NCBI RefSeq assembly: GCF_022458865.1
Contig: NZ_JAJNMU010000014.1
Location: 1-64,000 of the forward strand
Direction: 5' to 3'
DNA: 64,000 nucleotides
From: Paenibacillus periandrae
Lineage (GTDB): Bacteria; Bacillota; Bacilli; Paenibacillales; NBRC-103111
The notes below the pieces were generated by a model, which did no database searches, was not told the origin of the DNA, and saw nothing but the letters and a program-made list of their open reading frames with translations. Shown here in pieces: positions 8,593-17,183 of the stretch (positions within the stretch are counted from its first letter, which is position 1; each line of letters opens with the position of its first letter). The position numbers were made by a program, and so were the translations under genes.

Positions 8593-9832
8593 CGGCTTGT
8601 ACCCCTGCTCGATTGTTGTTCACTGCCGATGATGCTGCTGTGGACGCCTCTTTTGAAGCATCTGATGCATTAACCCCAGCAGCCTCCTGTGCTGAATTCT
8701 CAGCCAGCTTCACAAAATCGATGACACCGACAGAAATCGTCACGTTGCCGGACTTCTTCTTGGTCAGAACAAGCTTGGATGCTCCTGAGTACAGCTTCGC
8801 TGCAGGCTCGCTGACGCCATATGCGCCAGTAAACCGATGTACGGTATCGGAGGGCGCCTCGATATGCATTTCGTTTAATTGCTCAGGGGTATAGGTCACC
8901 AGCGGCCAGTTATACTTGTGAGTGACAGCAAGCAGCCCTTCCTCATCCTTTTTCAGATCAATCGTGCAGATGGCCTTGACGCTCTTGATCGAGAACTGCA
9001 ATTCGGCCAATGTTTCGGTGATCACAGCCTCAATTTCCTCGGCAGCTGTGCCGCGGTTGCAGCCGATACCCAGTGCAAGCACCTTCGGACGATACAGCAC
9101 ACCATTATTTAGTATCGCTTCTTCAGTTGCAGACAGTACACGGTGCGTGACAACAAGCGCTGCCTGCGGCTGTGCGGCCAGTGCAGCCTCGACAGACTTA
9201 TACTCTCGTATGGTCGCAGGCAGGGGAGAATCATGCAGCCACCAGCCCGGCTCACCGGACTCTTGCACGACGGCAACCTGCTCCTCGTTAACGACTGAGG
9301 CGCTGACCGGAGTCAGCTTCGCCGCGGATTCCCAAACCCAGCCGAAGCGGCGGCCGAATAGATCCACGGCTATCGTTTTTTGCACATCGGAGGCAGTTGT
9401 AATAACAGCTCTGGCACCGATAGCCGCAGCGACCTCGCGGGTCAGCTCATTCGCACCGCCCAAGTGACCGGATAGCATGCTGATTACGTGCTCTCCTTTA
9501 TCATCGATGACGACAATGCCGGGATCTGATTTTTTATCAACCAGCAAGGGGGCTATCATTCGAACCACAGCACCCAAGGAAATGATCGTGATGATGCCTT
9601 TATAAGCAGGAAATAAAGCAGGGAACAGCATTCTTACACTGCCCTCGAACAGCTGAATACCGAGCTCCGCTTCGTCGCCGCGAGCAAACTTGGACATATA
9701 ATACAAATCCGAATGAGAAAATGATTGCTGCAGCTTGCGGGCAAGCTCGACACCGTGCTTCGTAATAGCTACAATCGCGTAATCGCCATTTTGCTCAATC
9801 TGTGGAAATTGACCCTCGACTAAGCTGATCAT
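8582..9832 (-). CDS. cbiG: Cobalt-precorrin-5A hydrolase
   Basis: A 416-residue CbiG, which opens the lactone of cobalt-precorrin-5A and releases acetaldehyde in the anaerobic pathway. The N-terminal domain shows GIITIISLGAVVRMIAPLL and DPGIVVIDDKGEHVISMLSGHLGGAN. The C-terminal domain has LALGIGCNRGTAAEEIEAVI. A tail after residue 385 is rich in Ala, Ser and Asn and is probably disordered. Its ATG overlaps the cbiF stop (ATGA). Its presence indicates the cobalt-early route. Confidence 0.93.
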   Translation of the reverse strand: MISLVEGQFPQIEQNGDYAIVAITKHGVELARKLQQSFSHSDLYYMSKFARGDEAELGIQLFEGSVRMLFPALFPAYKGIITIISLGAVVRMIAPLLVDKKSDPGIVVIDDKGEHVISMLSGHLGGANELTREVAAAIGARAVITTASDVQKTIAVDLFGRRFGWVWESAAKLTPVSASVVNEEQVAVVQESGEPGWWLHDSPLPATIREYKSVEAALAAQPQAALVVTHRVLSATEEAILNNGVLYRPKVLALGIGCNRGTAAEEIEAVITETLAELQFSIKSVKAICTIDLKKDEEGLLAVTHKYNWPLVTYTPEQLNEMHIEAPSDTVHRFTGAYGVSEPAAKLYSGASKLVLTKKKSGNVTISVGVIDFVKLAENSAQEAAGVNASDASKEASTAASSAVNNNRAGVQADGR

Positions 9833-10611
9833 GAGGGCTTCACTCCTCTGCGGAAACGATGCGTGAATTCCTTGTCATACAGCTTGGAGCGATATTCTTC
9901 ATTGCTATGAATATCCGGGTCCAGCGCCCAGCCGGCCAAAATCATTGCATGGGAACGAATCCCATGCGCACGCATGTCCTGCTCCAGATTGGCGATTGTC
10001 GTACGCACGATGAGCTGATCAGGCCAAGTGGCACGCTGCACAACCGCAACCGGCGTATCCTCGCTCCAGCCAGCTTCCAGCAGATCACCGACGACTTTTT
10101 TGACCAATGTGGCACTAAGGAATAAGGCAAGCGTGCAGTGATGGGCCGCCAGGTCTTTAAGCTTTTCCAATTCAGGTACAGGCGTCCTGCCTTCCGCACG
10201 TGTGAGAATCAGTGTCTGCGTCAGCTCGGGAATCGTCAGCTCGGCACCAATCGCCGCGGCCGAGGCGAATACAGAGCTGACACCGGGAATGACCTCGTAA
10301 CCGACGCCTTCTTTTTTGAGCAGAGCAATCTGCTCCATAATCGCCCCGAACACGGCAGGGTCACCCGTATGTACACGGGCAACCATTTTACCCTGACGTA
10401 CGCGATCCACCATGATATCGACCATTTCCTTAAGGTCCATACCCGCGCTTTTCAAAATCTCCGCTTCCGGCTTCGCCTTGGCAATCAGGTCTTCATTAAC
10501 CAATGAATCTGTATAAAGAACAACATCGGCCTCCTGCAGCAAACGTAAGCCTTTAACCGTAATCAAGTCCGGGTCGCCGGGACCGGCTCCAATAATATAG
10601 ATTTTATCCAT
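9829..10611 (-). CDS. cbiF: Cobalt-precorrin-4 C11-methyltransferase
   Basis: A 260-residue SAM-dependent uroporphyrin-III C-methyltransferase-like enzyme (tetrapyrrole methylase fold). GAGPGDPDLITVKGLRLL at residues 8-25 is the first conserved loop. VHTGDPAVFGAIMEQ and YEVIPGVSSVFASAAAIG give the SAM-binding GD.P and PG(V/I)S elements. The C11-methyltransferase assignment rests on the LTIPELTQTLILTRAEGRTPVP region typical of CbiF/CobM. Start and preceding stop overlap as TAATG, so it is tightly coupled to cbiL. Confidence 0.92.
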   Translation of the reverse strand: MDKIYIIGAGPGDPDLITVKGLRLLQEADVVLYTDSLVNEDLIAKAKPEAEILKSAGMDLKEMVDIMVDRVRQGKMVARVHTGDPAVFGAIMEQIALLKKEGVGYEVIPGVSSVFASAAAIGAELTIPELTQTLILTRAEGRTPVPELEKLKDLAAHHCTLALFLSATLVKKVVGDLLEAGWSEDTPVAVVQRATWPDQLIVRTTIANLEQDMRAHGIRSHAMILAGWALDPDIHSNEEYRSKLYDKEFTHRFRRGVKPS

Positions 10612-11321
10612 TATTTTCTCACCACCATTAATGTTAAGTATTCCAGTTCACGGCCTTCCAGCACGCGAATATCCCGCCAAATCATTTCTTCCGAGGAGGT
10701 TACTTTCGTCAGCACGGATGCCTTATCAACCAAACCAAGATCACCCAGCACACGCAGCATCAGATCAATCACCTTGGCCACCTTGATAAATACGATACAA
10801 TCATGGGATTCGATTGCATACCGCATTTTATCGTAGTCATCTGTAGCCGGAACAATCGCGATTTTCTCATCACCATCCGCCATCGGCAGCCCCAGTCGTG
10901 AGGCTGATGCATTCACCGAGGAGATGCCCGGAATGGATACGATCTTCACCTCCGGGTGTCGCTCCGCCATTAACCTCATCAAATGAATAAATGTACTGTA
11001 AATCATCGGATCACCCTCAGTGACAAAAGCAACATCCTTGCCCTGCTCCAAATGCTGCCATACCGCATCCACGGTTTTATTCCATTGCAGCTCCAAAGCA
11101 TCGCGGTCTCTCGTCATTGGAAAGATCAGCGGAACCATAATTTTCTCTTCCGTGTTGACATAAAGCTCTGTAATGGCTAAGGCGTAGCTCTTGGCTCCCC
11201 GCTTTTTGCGCGGATATGCGATAACCGGTGATTCCTTCAGAAGCCGGAAAGCCTTTACCGTAATCAGCTCCGGGTCACCGGGCCCAACACCCAAGCCATA
11301 CAAAATACCTAAGTTACTCAA
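10611..11321 (-). CDS. cbiL: Cobalt-factor-II (precorrin-2) C20-methyltransferase
   Basis: A 236-residue tetrapyrrole methylase. GLGVGPGDPELITVKAFRLL gives the first SAM loop, and VAFVTEGDPMIYSTFIHL and SIPGISSVNASASRLGLPM give the other two. The pattern GDPMIYSTF and the YPRKKRGAKSYAL segment are typical of CbiL/CobI. The start is a TTG at 11321, with AAGG upstream, overlapping the end of cbiET by 8 bases. It adds the C20 methyl group early in the anaerobic corrin pathway. Confidence 0.92.
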   Translation of the reverse strand: MSNLGILYGLGVGPGDPELITVKAFRLLKESPVIAYPRKKRGAKSYALAITELYVNTEEKIMVPLIFPMTRDRDALELQWNKTVDAVWQHLEQGKDVAFVTEGDPMIYSTFIHLMRLMAERHPEVKIVSIPGISSVNASASRLGLPMADGDEKIAIVPATDDYDKMRYAIESHDCIVFIKVAKVIDLMLRVLGDLGLVDKASVLTKVTSSEEMIWRDIRVLEGRELEYLTLMVVRK

Positions 11322-12612
11322 CTGCCTTCGTCTCCTTTACTGCTGCACTCTCCGGCTCTTGATGCCGGGCCGTTATAATATAAACAGGGTTAAGTCCCTC
11401 AAATCGGGTCATATCCAAAATCGGCTTGCTCCGTGAAATTTGTGCCAAAGTAATATTCGTAGCAAAACCTTCCTCGGCAAATGTTCGGTTAGCCTCATAT
11501 AAGTTTTCAATCGTCACCGCATTAAGCACGATTCTGCCACCAGGCCGCAGTCGTGTGCAGCACACATGCAGCAGCTCTTTCATTTCACCGCCGCTGCCTC
11601 CTATGAACACCGCATCAGGATCGGCAAAAGTCTCCAAGCCTTGTGGTGCGCGCCCCTGAATAGCTGTTAGATCAGCGCGAAAACGCGTCATATTTTCCAG
11701 GCAGTTGGCTAGATCCGCTTCATTCTTTTCAATGGCATACACCGCGCCTTGTCTGGCAATGCGTGCTGCTTCAATCGCTACCGAGCCGGTACACGTTCCA
11801 ATATCCCAGACAATGCTGTCAGACCGAAGCCCCATCTGGGCAAGACTCAGAACCCGGATTTCCTTCTTGGTGATCAGACCCTTATCCGGCTTGCGCTGAG
11901 CAAACAGCTCATCGTCAATACCAAACGGCCACTGAGGCAACTCTACGCTGGAAATACCTGGTCTTTGACGTAAAATAACGACATTGAGTGGCGAAAAAGC
12001 TTCCGTCGCCTGCTCAGCCAATTCCTGCAGCTCATACCAGCCAGTACGTTCGCTCGGTCCGTCCAGGTTTTCCGCAACAAACACACGATATTCGGTCATA
12101 CCAAAAGCGAGCAAATAACGGGCAATCTCCTGCGGGCTGTTTGTTTCATCCGTGAGCAGCGCTACCTTCTTCTTGCCGTCGATGCGTTGAGCCAAGCCCT
12201 TTATACTCCGACCGTGAACGCTCACAACCTCGGCATCCTGCCAGCTCTCTCCCATTCGTGCAAAAGCAAGCTGGATCGAGCTCAGATTCGGATACACCTC
12301 AACCGCCAGCTTGGAGCTCAAATACCCGCCAATCCCGTAAAAAAGCGGATCGCCCGAGGCCAGCACCACGACACTGCGTCCCTGCTCCGACTCTGCCTTC
12401 AAACGGGCTGCCAGCTCACTCAAACCACCTTTAATAATCAGCTGCTCTCCCTGATGATCAGGAAAAAATTGCAGCTGACGCTCACCACCAACCAGCAGCT
12501 CACTGCTGTCGATCCAATCTGCATACAGGGGCAACAGGCTATCCCTTCCGTTATCCCCTATGCCGATCACTTTGGGCTTCTTTATTTGTACATGCGGTTG
12601 TTGTCCGCTCAT
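11314..12612 (-). CDS. cbiET: Fused cobalt-precorrin-7 C5-methyltransferase / cobalt-precorrin-6B C15-methyltransferase (decarboxylating)
   Basis: A 432-residue CbiE-CbiT fusion, equivalent to CobL. The N-terminal half (about 1-215) is the tetrapyrrole methylase domain with VIGIGDNGRDSLLP, LASGDPLFYGIGGYL and YPNLSSIQLAFARMG. The C-terminal half (about 225-415) is a Rossmann SAM methyltransferase, with ITKKEIRVLSLAQMGL then VWDIGTCTGSVAIEAARIA and VFIGGSGGEMKELL. It methylates C5 and C15 and removes the C12 acetate carboxyl. AAGGAG lies 8 bases before its ATG. It follows the 470-base gap with inverted repeats, so its expression depends on read-through or a local promoter. Confidence 0.93.
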   Translation of the reverse strand: MSGQQPHVQIKKPKVIGIGDNGRDSLLPLYADWIDSSELLVGGERQLQFFPDHQGEQLIIKGGLSELAARLKAESEQGRSVVVLASGDPLFYGIGGYLSSKLAVEVYPNLSSIQLAFARMGESWQDAEVVSVHGRSIKGLAQRIDGKKKVALLTDETNSPQEIARYLLAFGMTEYRVFVAENLDGPSERTGWYELQELAEQATEAFSPLNVVILRQRPGISSVELPQWPFGIDDELFAQRKPDKGLITKKEIRVLSLAQMGLRSDSIVWDIGTCTGSVAIEAARIARQGAVYAIEKNEADLANCLENMTRFRADLTAIQGRAPQGLETFADPDAVFIGGSGGEMKELLHVCCTRLRPGGRIVLNAVTIENLYEANRTFAEEGFATNITLAQISRSKPILDMTRFEGLNPVYIITARHQEPESAAVKETKAVE

Positions 12613-12676
12613 GGTTTAGTCTCCTTAAAGCGTTGCTTCTGCAACGCTGACTTCTTAAAAGTACGGATGAATAGGT

Positions 12677-12840
12677 CCCGCTTCGCGTGCGGATCATTCC
12701 TCCGATCGCTGTTGTCTCCAGATTTCTTGATGGTATAAGACATTTAGCGGTAGAAATCCAGAGACAAAGGCGAGCGCTTCGCTTCTACAGAACGATTCCG
12801 CCCACTCCGCTCTATATTCATCGGACTTTAGAGCGTTCCA
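12677..12840 (+). repeat. Interspersed palindromic repeat, copy A
   Basis: The segment around 12702-12765 folds on itself: TTGTCTCCAGATTTCT pairs with AGAAATCCAGAGACAA around a core containing GGTATAAGACATTTAGC. It is followed by GGCGAGCGCTTCGCTTCT. Copy B (12925-13080) carries a similar sequence in opposite orientation. No open reading frame is evident. It looks like a small non-coding repeat family or MITE-like element. Confidence 0.75.
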
Positions 12841-12924
12841 GAGGAACGCTTGAAATCGCTTATCGTCTTCTTGAAAACATTACGTAACCATAATCTTATG
12901 GAAAACGCATGTTCTTTCTATTTT

Positions 12925-13080
12925 TAAAAACCCGGTGAATACAGAGCGGAGTGACCGTGGTGTTCTGGAGAAGCGTCAGCGTTCACCTTTGTTCCCGAAT
13001 TTTAACCATTACATGTCTTATACAATCAGAAAAATTCGGGAACAACAGTGATCGGAAGAATACTTCGGTCGTGCAGCGGC
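12925..13080 (-). repeat. Interspersed palindromic repeat, copy B (inverted relative to copy A)
   Basis: Read on the minus strand, this follows copy A over about 125 bases. Both start CCGATC(A/G)CTGTTGT, share GTATAAGACAT in the loop, then ACAAAGG(T/C)GA, CGCTTCTNCAGAAC and CACTCCGCTCT(G/A)TATTCA. Its own stem is TTGTTCCCGAATTTT with AAAATTCGGGAACAA. It ends next to the cbiD stop. Arms differ between copies, yet each arm pair stays complementary, which suggests selection on the hairpin. Confidence 0.75.
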
Positions 13081-13082
13081 AC

Positions 13083-14204
13083 TTATTCACTTTTTCTCCG
13101 CGAACTGCCCAGCAATACAGCCTTCATCGAAATAATTACGGTATCCAGCTCCATACCGCCCCCCACTTCTTTCAAGCCCATGTCACAGCAGTAGCTGCTC
13201 AATAGCTCAAAAAAACCAGGGTATCCCCACTCCTGCATCCAGTCCCCGACCAAGGCTGCTGTGTTTGCTCCCCGAATCATTTCTGCCTGCTCCTCCGTGG
13301 CTCCGGCCTCCAGAGCAACCTTGGCGAGAAAACCAAAATCTATCGGTGCGCTTTTGCTGTGCACCATCATCACACCCTGCGCGATTTTGGAAAATTTGCC
13401 CATCATTCCAACCATCGTTACGCGCTTAATGCCTTGTCGCTTGCAATGCAGCAGGGCAAATCCGACAAAATCACCCATTTCTACAAAAGCTTCCTCAGGT
13501 AGCTCGGGATACATATCAATGCCATACTTCTCCGTCCGTCCGCCTGTCGATAGCACGATATGCTCGCAGCCGCATTTGACAGCGACCCGAATAGCCTGAG
13601 CCACACTCGCTTTATAGGCGGCTGTAGAAAAAGGTACCACTGTCCCCCGCGTACCGAGGATAGAGATACCACCGATGATGCCAAGCCTGCCGTTCAAAGT
13701 CTTTTTGGCGATTTCCTCGCCGTCCGGGACTGATATAACGACTCGTACACCACGGTCCAGCTCGAACTGTTTCAGCACATCGTTTGCTGCCTGACGAATC
13801 ATTTTGCGAGGAACCGGGTTGATGGCCGCCTCTCCAACCTCAACCGGCAAGCCAGGCTTCGTAACACGTCCGACGCCAATACCGCCATCAAGCTCAATAC
13901 CGCTCTCGTCCCGCCACGTAACCTCAGCAATAATCCGCGCTCCATGAGTCGCATCCGGGTCATCCCCGCCATCCTTGATCACCTCGGTTTCCGCTCGCTC
14001 TAACGTAAATTCGCAGCGTACTATCGTGAATGTCACATCTTGACCGATAGGCAAATGAATCGTAGCTTCCGTCTGCTCGTCCTGCGTGATTAGCGCCGTT
14101 AGAGCGGCTTTCGCCGCCGCCGCCGCGTTAGAGCCTGTCGTGTATCCATGGCGCAGTGGCTTGGCTTCTTGTGCTTCCTTGCTCCCGGACTTGTCCATCG
14201 CCAT
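13083..14204 (-). CDS. cbiD: Cobalt-precorrin-5B C1-methyltransferase
   Basis: A 373-residue CbiD, the SAM-dependent enzyme that methylates C1 in the anaerobic pathway. The family start LRHGYTTGSNAAAAAKAAL is present near residue 18, followed by GGDDPDATHGARI, NPVPRKMI and GILGTRGTVVPFS. It begins 8 bases after the cbiC stop. CbiD is found only in the cobalt-early route, which supports that route here. Confidence 0.94.
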   Translation of the reverse strand: MAMDKSGSKEAQEAKPLRHGYTTGSNAAAAAKAALTALITQDEQTEATIHLPIGQDVTFTIVRCEFTLERAETEVIKDGGDDPDATHGARIIAEVTWRDESGIELDGGIGVGRVTKPGLPVEVGEAAINPVPRKMIRQAANDVLKQFELDRGVRVVISVPDGEEIAKKTLNGRLGIIGGISILGTRGTVVPFSTAAYKASVAQAIRVAVKCGCEHIVLSTGGRTEKYGIDMYPELPEEAFVEMGDFVGFALLHCKRQGIKRVTMVGMMGKFSKIAQGVMMVHSKSAPIDFGFLAKVALEAGATEEQAEMIRGANTAALVGDWMQEWGYPGFFELLSSYCCDMGLKEVGGGMELDTVIISMKAVLLGSSRRKSE

Positions 14205-14212
14205 AGTGTGAC

Positions 14213-14863
14213 CTAGCCCAGCCGTTCAGCCATCAGCGAGATCGCATTCACCGTTGCCACCGCTACCGGACTGCCGCCTTTACGTCCAATATTTGTAATA
14301 AACGGAATATCCAGCTTCGCCAATTCATCCTTCGATTCCGCAGCCGATACGAAGCCGACCGGTACACCTACGATAAGACCCGGCTTGGCAGCACCCTCTT
14401 TGACAAGTCGAATAAGCTCCAGCAATGCCGTAGGTGCATTCCCAATTGCATAGATGGCACCCTCCGCTTCAAGAATCGCCTTACGGATCGAAATAATCGC
14501 ACGTGTCGTATTCAAACGCTTCGCTTCCTCCATCACATCAGGATCAGAAATATACACACGCACGTCACCGCCAAATTTGGCAATTCTCGGCTTGCTGATG
14601 CCAACCTGTACCATTTGTACGTCGGCAACGACAGGTCTTCCTTCGCGAATAGCACGAATTCCCGCTGTAATGGCATCTCTATGGAAAACAAGGCTGCGTC
14701 CTAGCTCAAAATCCGCAGAGGCATGAATAACACGCTGCACAACCGGATACTGCTCCTCTGTAAAAGGATGCTCGCCAAGCTCCTCCGTGATCATTTCAAA
14801 GCTGCGTTCCTCAATCTCCTGCGGCTGTACCGTCAATGGTTTAAATTCCGTTTTAAAATCCAT
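14213..14863 (-). CDS. cbiC: Cobalt-precorrin-8 methylmutase
   Basis: A 216-residue CbiC/CobH that moves the C11 methyl group to C12, giving cobyrinic acid. The conserved RVIHASADFELGRSLVF segment carries the catalytic His (residue 47). AIYAIGNAPTALLELIRL and GVPVGFVSAAESKDEL follow. GGGGGA lies a few bases before the ATG at 14863. It is separated from cbiJ by 5 bases. Confidence 0.94.
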   Translation of the reverse strand: MDFKTEFKPLTVQPQEIEERSFEMITEELGEHPFTEEQYPVVQRVIHASADFELGRSLVFHRDAITAGIRAIREGRPVVADVQMVQVGISKPRIAKFGGDVRVYISDPDVMEEAKRLNTTRAIISIRKAILEAEGAIYAIGNAPTALLELIRLVKEGAAKPGLIVGVPVGFVSAAESKDELAKLDIPFITNIGRKGGSPVAVATVNAISLMAERLG

Positions 14864-14868
14864 CCTGC

Positions 14869-15642
14869 TTATTCCCCCTTCAATAGTTCGTTCAGCTTCT
14901 TGATCACATCTTCAAAATCACTGAAATGTACCCCATACTCAACCTCTGGCCGTCCAATCATGATCGTTTCAATACCAAGCTCCAGCGCCGATTCCAGCTT
15001 CTCATCGACAGCTCCTACCTTGCCGCTCTCCTTGGTGATCATCAGCGTGACTTTATAATGCTCATATAGTGCCGTATTTAAAGCTTTGGAAAAGGGTCCT
15101 TGCATCGCGACAATATTTTTTTGCAGCAGTCCAAGCTCTTCGCACTTCTCCATGTTATCTCGACGGGGAAGCATCCGCGCTACCAAGGTCGTATTTGGCT
15201 CATTCAACAATCGTTTGGCAAAAATATGCAGTGTCTTGCTGCCCGTTGTCAGCATAATGACACCCTGCTTGGCCGCGGCTATCTCTGCTGCCTGCTCGTA
15301 GTCATCAGCATAGGTAATCAGCGGATTGCCATCAAAAGTAAGCCGATCCCGTTCATAACGAATATAAGGCACGTCCGTTTCGCGGGCAGCGGTAATTGCG
15401 TTCTTCGAGGCTTCCTCGGCAAAAGGATGCGTAGCATCTACAATCGTACGAATACTGCGCTCCTTGACTAATGCAGCTAACTGCTCGGCAGTTAACCGGC
15501 CTACCATTACAGGCAGTCCGGCATTCTCCATCGATTGCGCAGCGCTGTCTGTTACTACAGTAGTAAGCAGGTCATAACCCGTCTGCTGAATGGACGCAGC
15601 AAGCTCTCTTGCGTCGCTGGTTCCGGCCATTACTAATATCAT
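14869..15642 (-). CDS. cbiJ: Cobalt-precorrin-6A reductase
   Basis: A 257-residue CbiJ/CobK that reduces cobalt-precorrin-6A with NAD(P)H. It starts ILVMAGTSDARELAASIQ, and contains IVDATHPFAEEASKNAI and VIMLTTGSKTLHIFAK, all family features. ITKESGKVGAVDEKLESAL near the C-terminus is the usual closing block. AAGGGGG precedes the ATG at 15642, and the gene lies 17 bases after cbiX. Confidence 0.94.
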   Translation of the reverse strand: MILVMAGTSDARELAASIQQTGYDLLTTVVTDSAAQSMENAGLPVMVGRLTAEQLAALVKERSIRTIVDATHPFAEEASKNAITAARETDVPYIRYERDRLTFDGNPLITYADDYEQAAEIAAAKQGVIMLTTGSKTLHIFAKRLLNEPNTTLVARMLPRRDNMEKCEELGLLQKNIVAMQGPFSKALNTALYEHYKVTLMITKESGKVGAVDEKLESALELGIETIMIGRPEVEYGVHFSDFEDVIKKLNELLKGE

Positions 15643-15659
15643 CGTTACGCCCCCTTCTA

Positions 15660-16760
15660 TTAGGATGATGCAACAGTCTTGTTGTTGACAGGCTGTTTAG
15701 GGTTGCCATGATCTTCGTCATGCGAATGATCGTGGTCAGTCTCATTATGGACATGAGGATGATCGTGGTGGTGGTGATCGTCATGGTGGTGGTCGTGATC
15801 ATGGTGATCATGTCCATCTGTATGTTTATGATCGTGAGTATGATCATGATCGTGCCCATGATGATGATCGTGGTCGTGGTCATGATGATGATCGTGTCCG
15901 TGATGATGATGATCGTCATGATCATGGTGGTGGTGATCGATATGCTCCATCGCGGCGATCCGGTACTGGCACATATCACAGTTCATTTTGGCTTCGCCCT
16001 GCAAAGCTTCCGTTGCACGTTCTATCAAAATTTGCCGCAGCTTCGGATGAAATCCAAAGTAATCGGCTAATGAAAATTGATGCTCGGGGTAACGTTCTTC
16101 AAAGGTTTCCAGCATGCTCTCCATCCGTTTGATCAGAACGCCCGTGAATAAAAAGTAGGGAAGTATAATGACCTTGCGGGCGCCGAGCTTCAAACATCGT
16201 TCCATCCCCTCTTCCAGCAAAGGAGCGGTTACACCAATGAACGCCGTTTCTACCCATTTTACCTTCAGCTTTTCCCAAAATAACCGGGAGATTTTGAACA
16301 GATCGCTGTTAGCGTCAGCATCGCTGCTGCCTCGTCCCACGACCAATATGGCCGTTTCTTCCAGTTCCTGTCCTTGCTCCTGCAAGGTAGCTTCCGTGAT
16401 TCCGGCCGCTCCCAGTCGTGATGTAAGAATGTCCAAAACCTGCTCATGCACACCTATCGGCCTGCCATAATTGAAACGAATTGACGGGTGACGCAGCTTA
16501 GCCTCGTCAATAGCTGCAGGAATATGAATCTTGGCATGTCCAGCAGAAAATAAAGTAATAGGCACCACAGCGATCTGCGTCGCACCCTTGGCTACACATT
16601 GATCAATTCCCTGACGAATGTTCGGCTTCTCGAACTCCAAAAAGCACGTTTCAACGAGCGGCCCTTGAAGCTCCTTCGCAATCGCGCCAACAAATTGTCT
16701 GATTTCTTCATTACCCTCGGCATCTTTACTACCATGCCCTACAAATAATACAGCGTTCAT
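15660..16760 (-). CDS. cbiX: Sirohydrochlorin cobaltochelatase with a long His-rich tail
   Basis: A 366-residue two-domain CbiX that inserts cobalt into sirohydrochlorin, the first committed step of the cobalt-early route. Each domain has the chelatase start: LFVGHGSKDAEGNEE at residue 5, and VGRGSSDADANSD in the second half. A CDMCQYR motif near residue 260 is followed by about 75 residues that are mostly His and Asp. The tail probably stores or delivers metal and may bind a Fe-S cluster with CxxC; this is inferred from known CbiX proteins of Bacillus type. GGAGG lies 6 bases before the ATG. Confidence 0.93.
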   Translation of the reverse strand: MNAVLFVGHGSKDAEGNEEIRQFVGAIAKELQGPLVETCFLEFEKPNIRQGIDQCVAKGATQIAVVPITLFSAGHAKIHIPAAIDEAKLRHPSIRFNYGRPIGVHEQVLDILTSRLGAAGITEATLQEQGQELEETAILVVGRGSSDADANSDLFKISRLFWEKLKVKWVETAFIGVTAPLLEEGMERCLKLGARKVIILPYFLFTGVLIKRMESMLETFEERYPEHQFSLADYFGFHPKLRQILIERATEALQGEAKMNCDMCQYRIAAMEHIDHHHHDHDDHHHHGHDHHHDHDHDHHHGHDHDHTHDHKHTDGHDHHDHDHHHDDHHHHDHPHVHNETDHDHSHDEDHGNPKQPVNNKTVASS

Positions 16761-17183
16761 GGGTTACCTCCTTATAGTTTTCCGAGGAAAACTGCATCGT
16801 AAGCTCTAACTGTGTTTCATAATCAAAACTAACTTCATAAAACGAAAGCTTCATATCACTTGGAAAAACTATTTTTTAAATACCTAAACACCATCTTACC
16901 GAAGCGGCTGTTATGCAAAACTTCTTATATAGAAGCATCTCTCTCAAAATAAGCGTCTGATCCGATATAAAACATCATAACAGCAGCAACTTTCATACGA
17001 AAAGTAACGGGTACGATGTAAAACATCGCTAGAACTAAACAATCGAGCAAAGTGAATGCAATAGCTCTCCCTAACGATGTTTTACATCGTTGCAGCTGCC
17101 TGTAGCTTTGATTCATTCGGCCATACGATGTTTTGCATCGTTACAAGCCTCATATTCGTATGGCCTATCCATTCTAAAAGCTC
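16761..17183. repeat. 420-base intergenic region with four copies of a CGATGTTTTACATCG palindrome
   Basis: Copies lie at 16963-16977 (degenerate), 17014-17028, 17075-17089 and 17126-17140. The last sits in a larger inverted repeat, GGCCATACG (17119-17127) with CGTATGGCC (17157-17165). No convincing gene is present. The region separates cbiH60 from cbiX within the cobalamin operon. Confidence 0.7.

Noticed and set aside
12613..13082. CRISPR-like or attachment-site structure in the repeated segment
   Set aside because: Only two inverted copies occur, with no short regular spacers, no cas genes and no integrase.
15572..16070. Open frames on both strands rich in Ile, Met and Thr or Val over the CbiX tail
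   Set aside because: They are frame shadows of the His/Asp-rich repeat array of cbiX; they have no ribosome site and low-complexity products.
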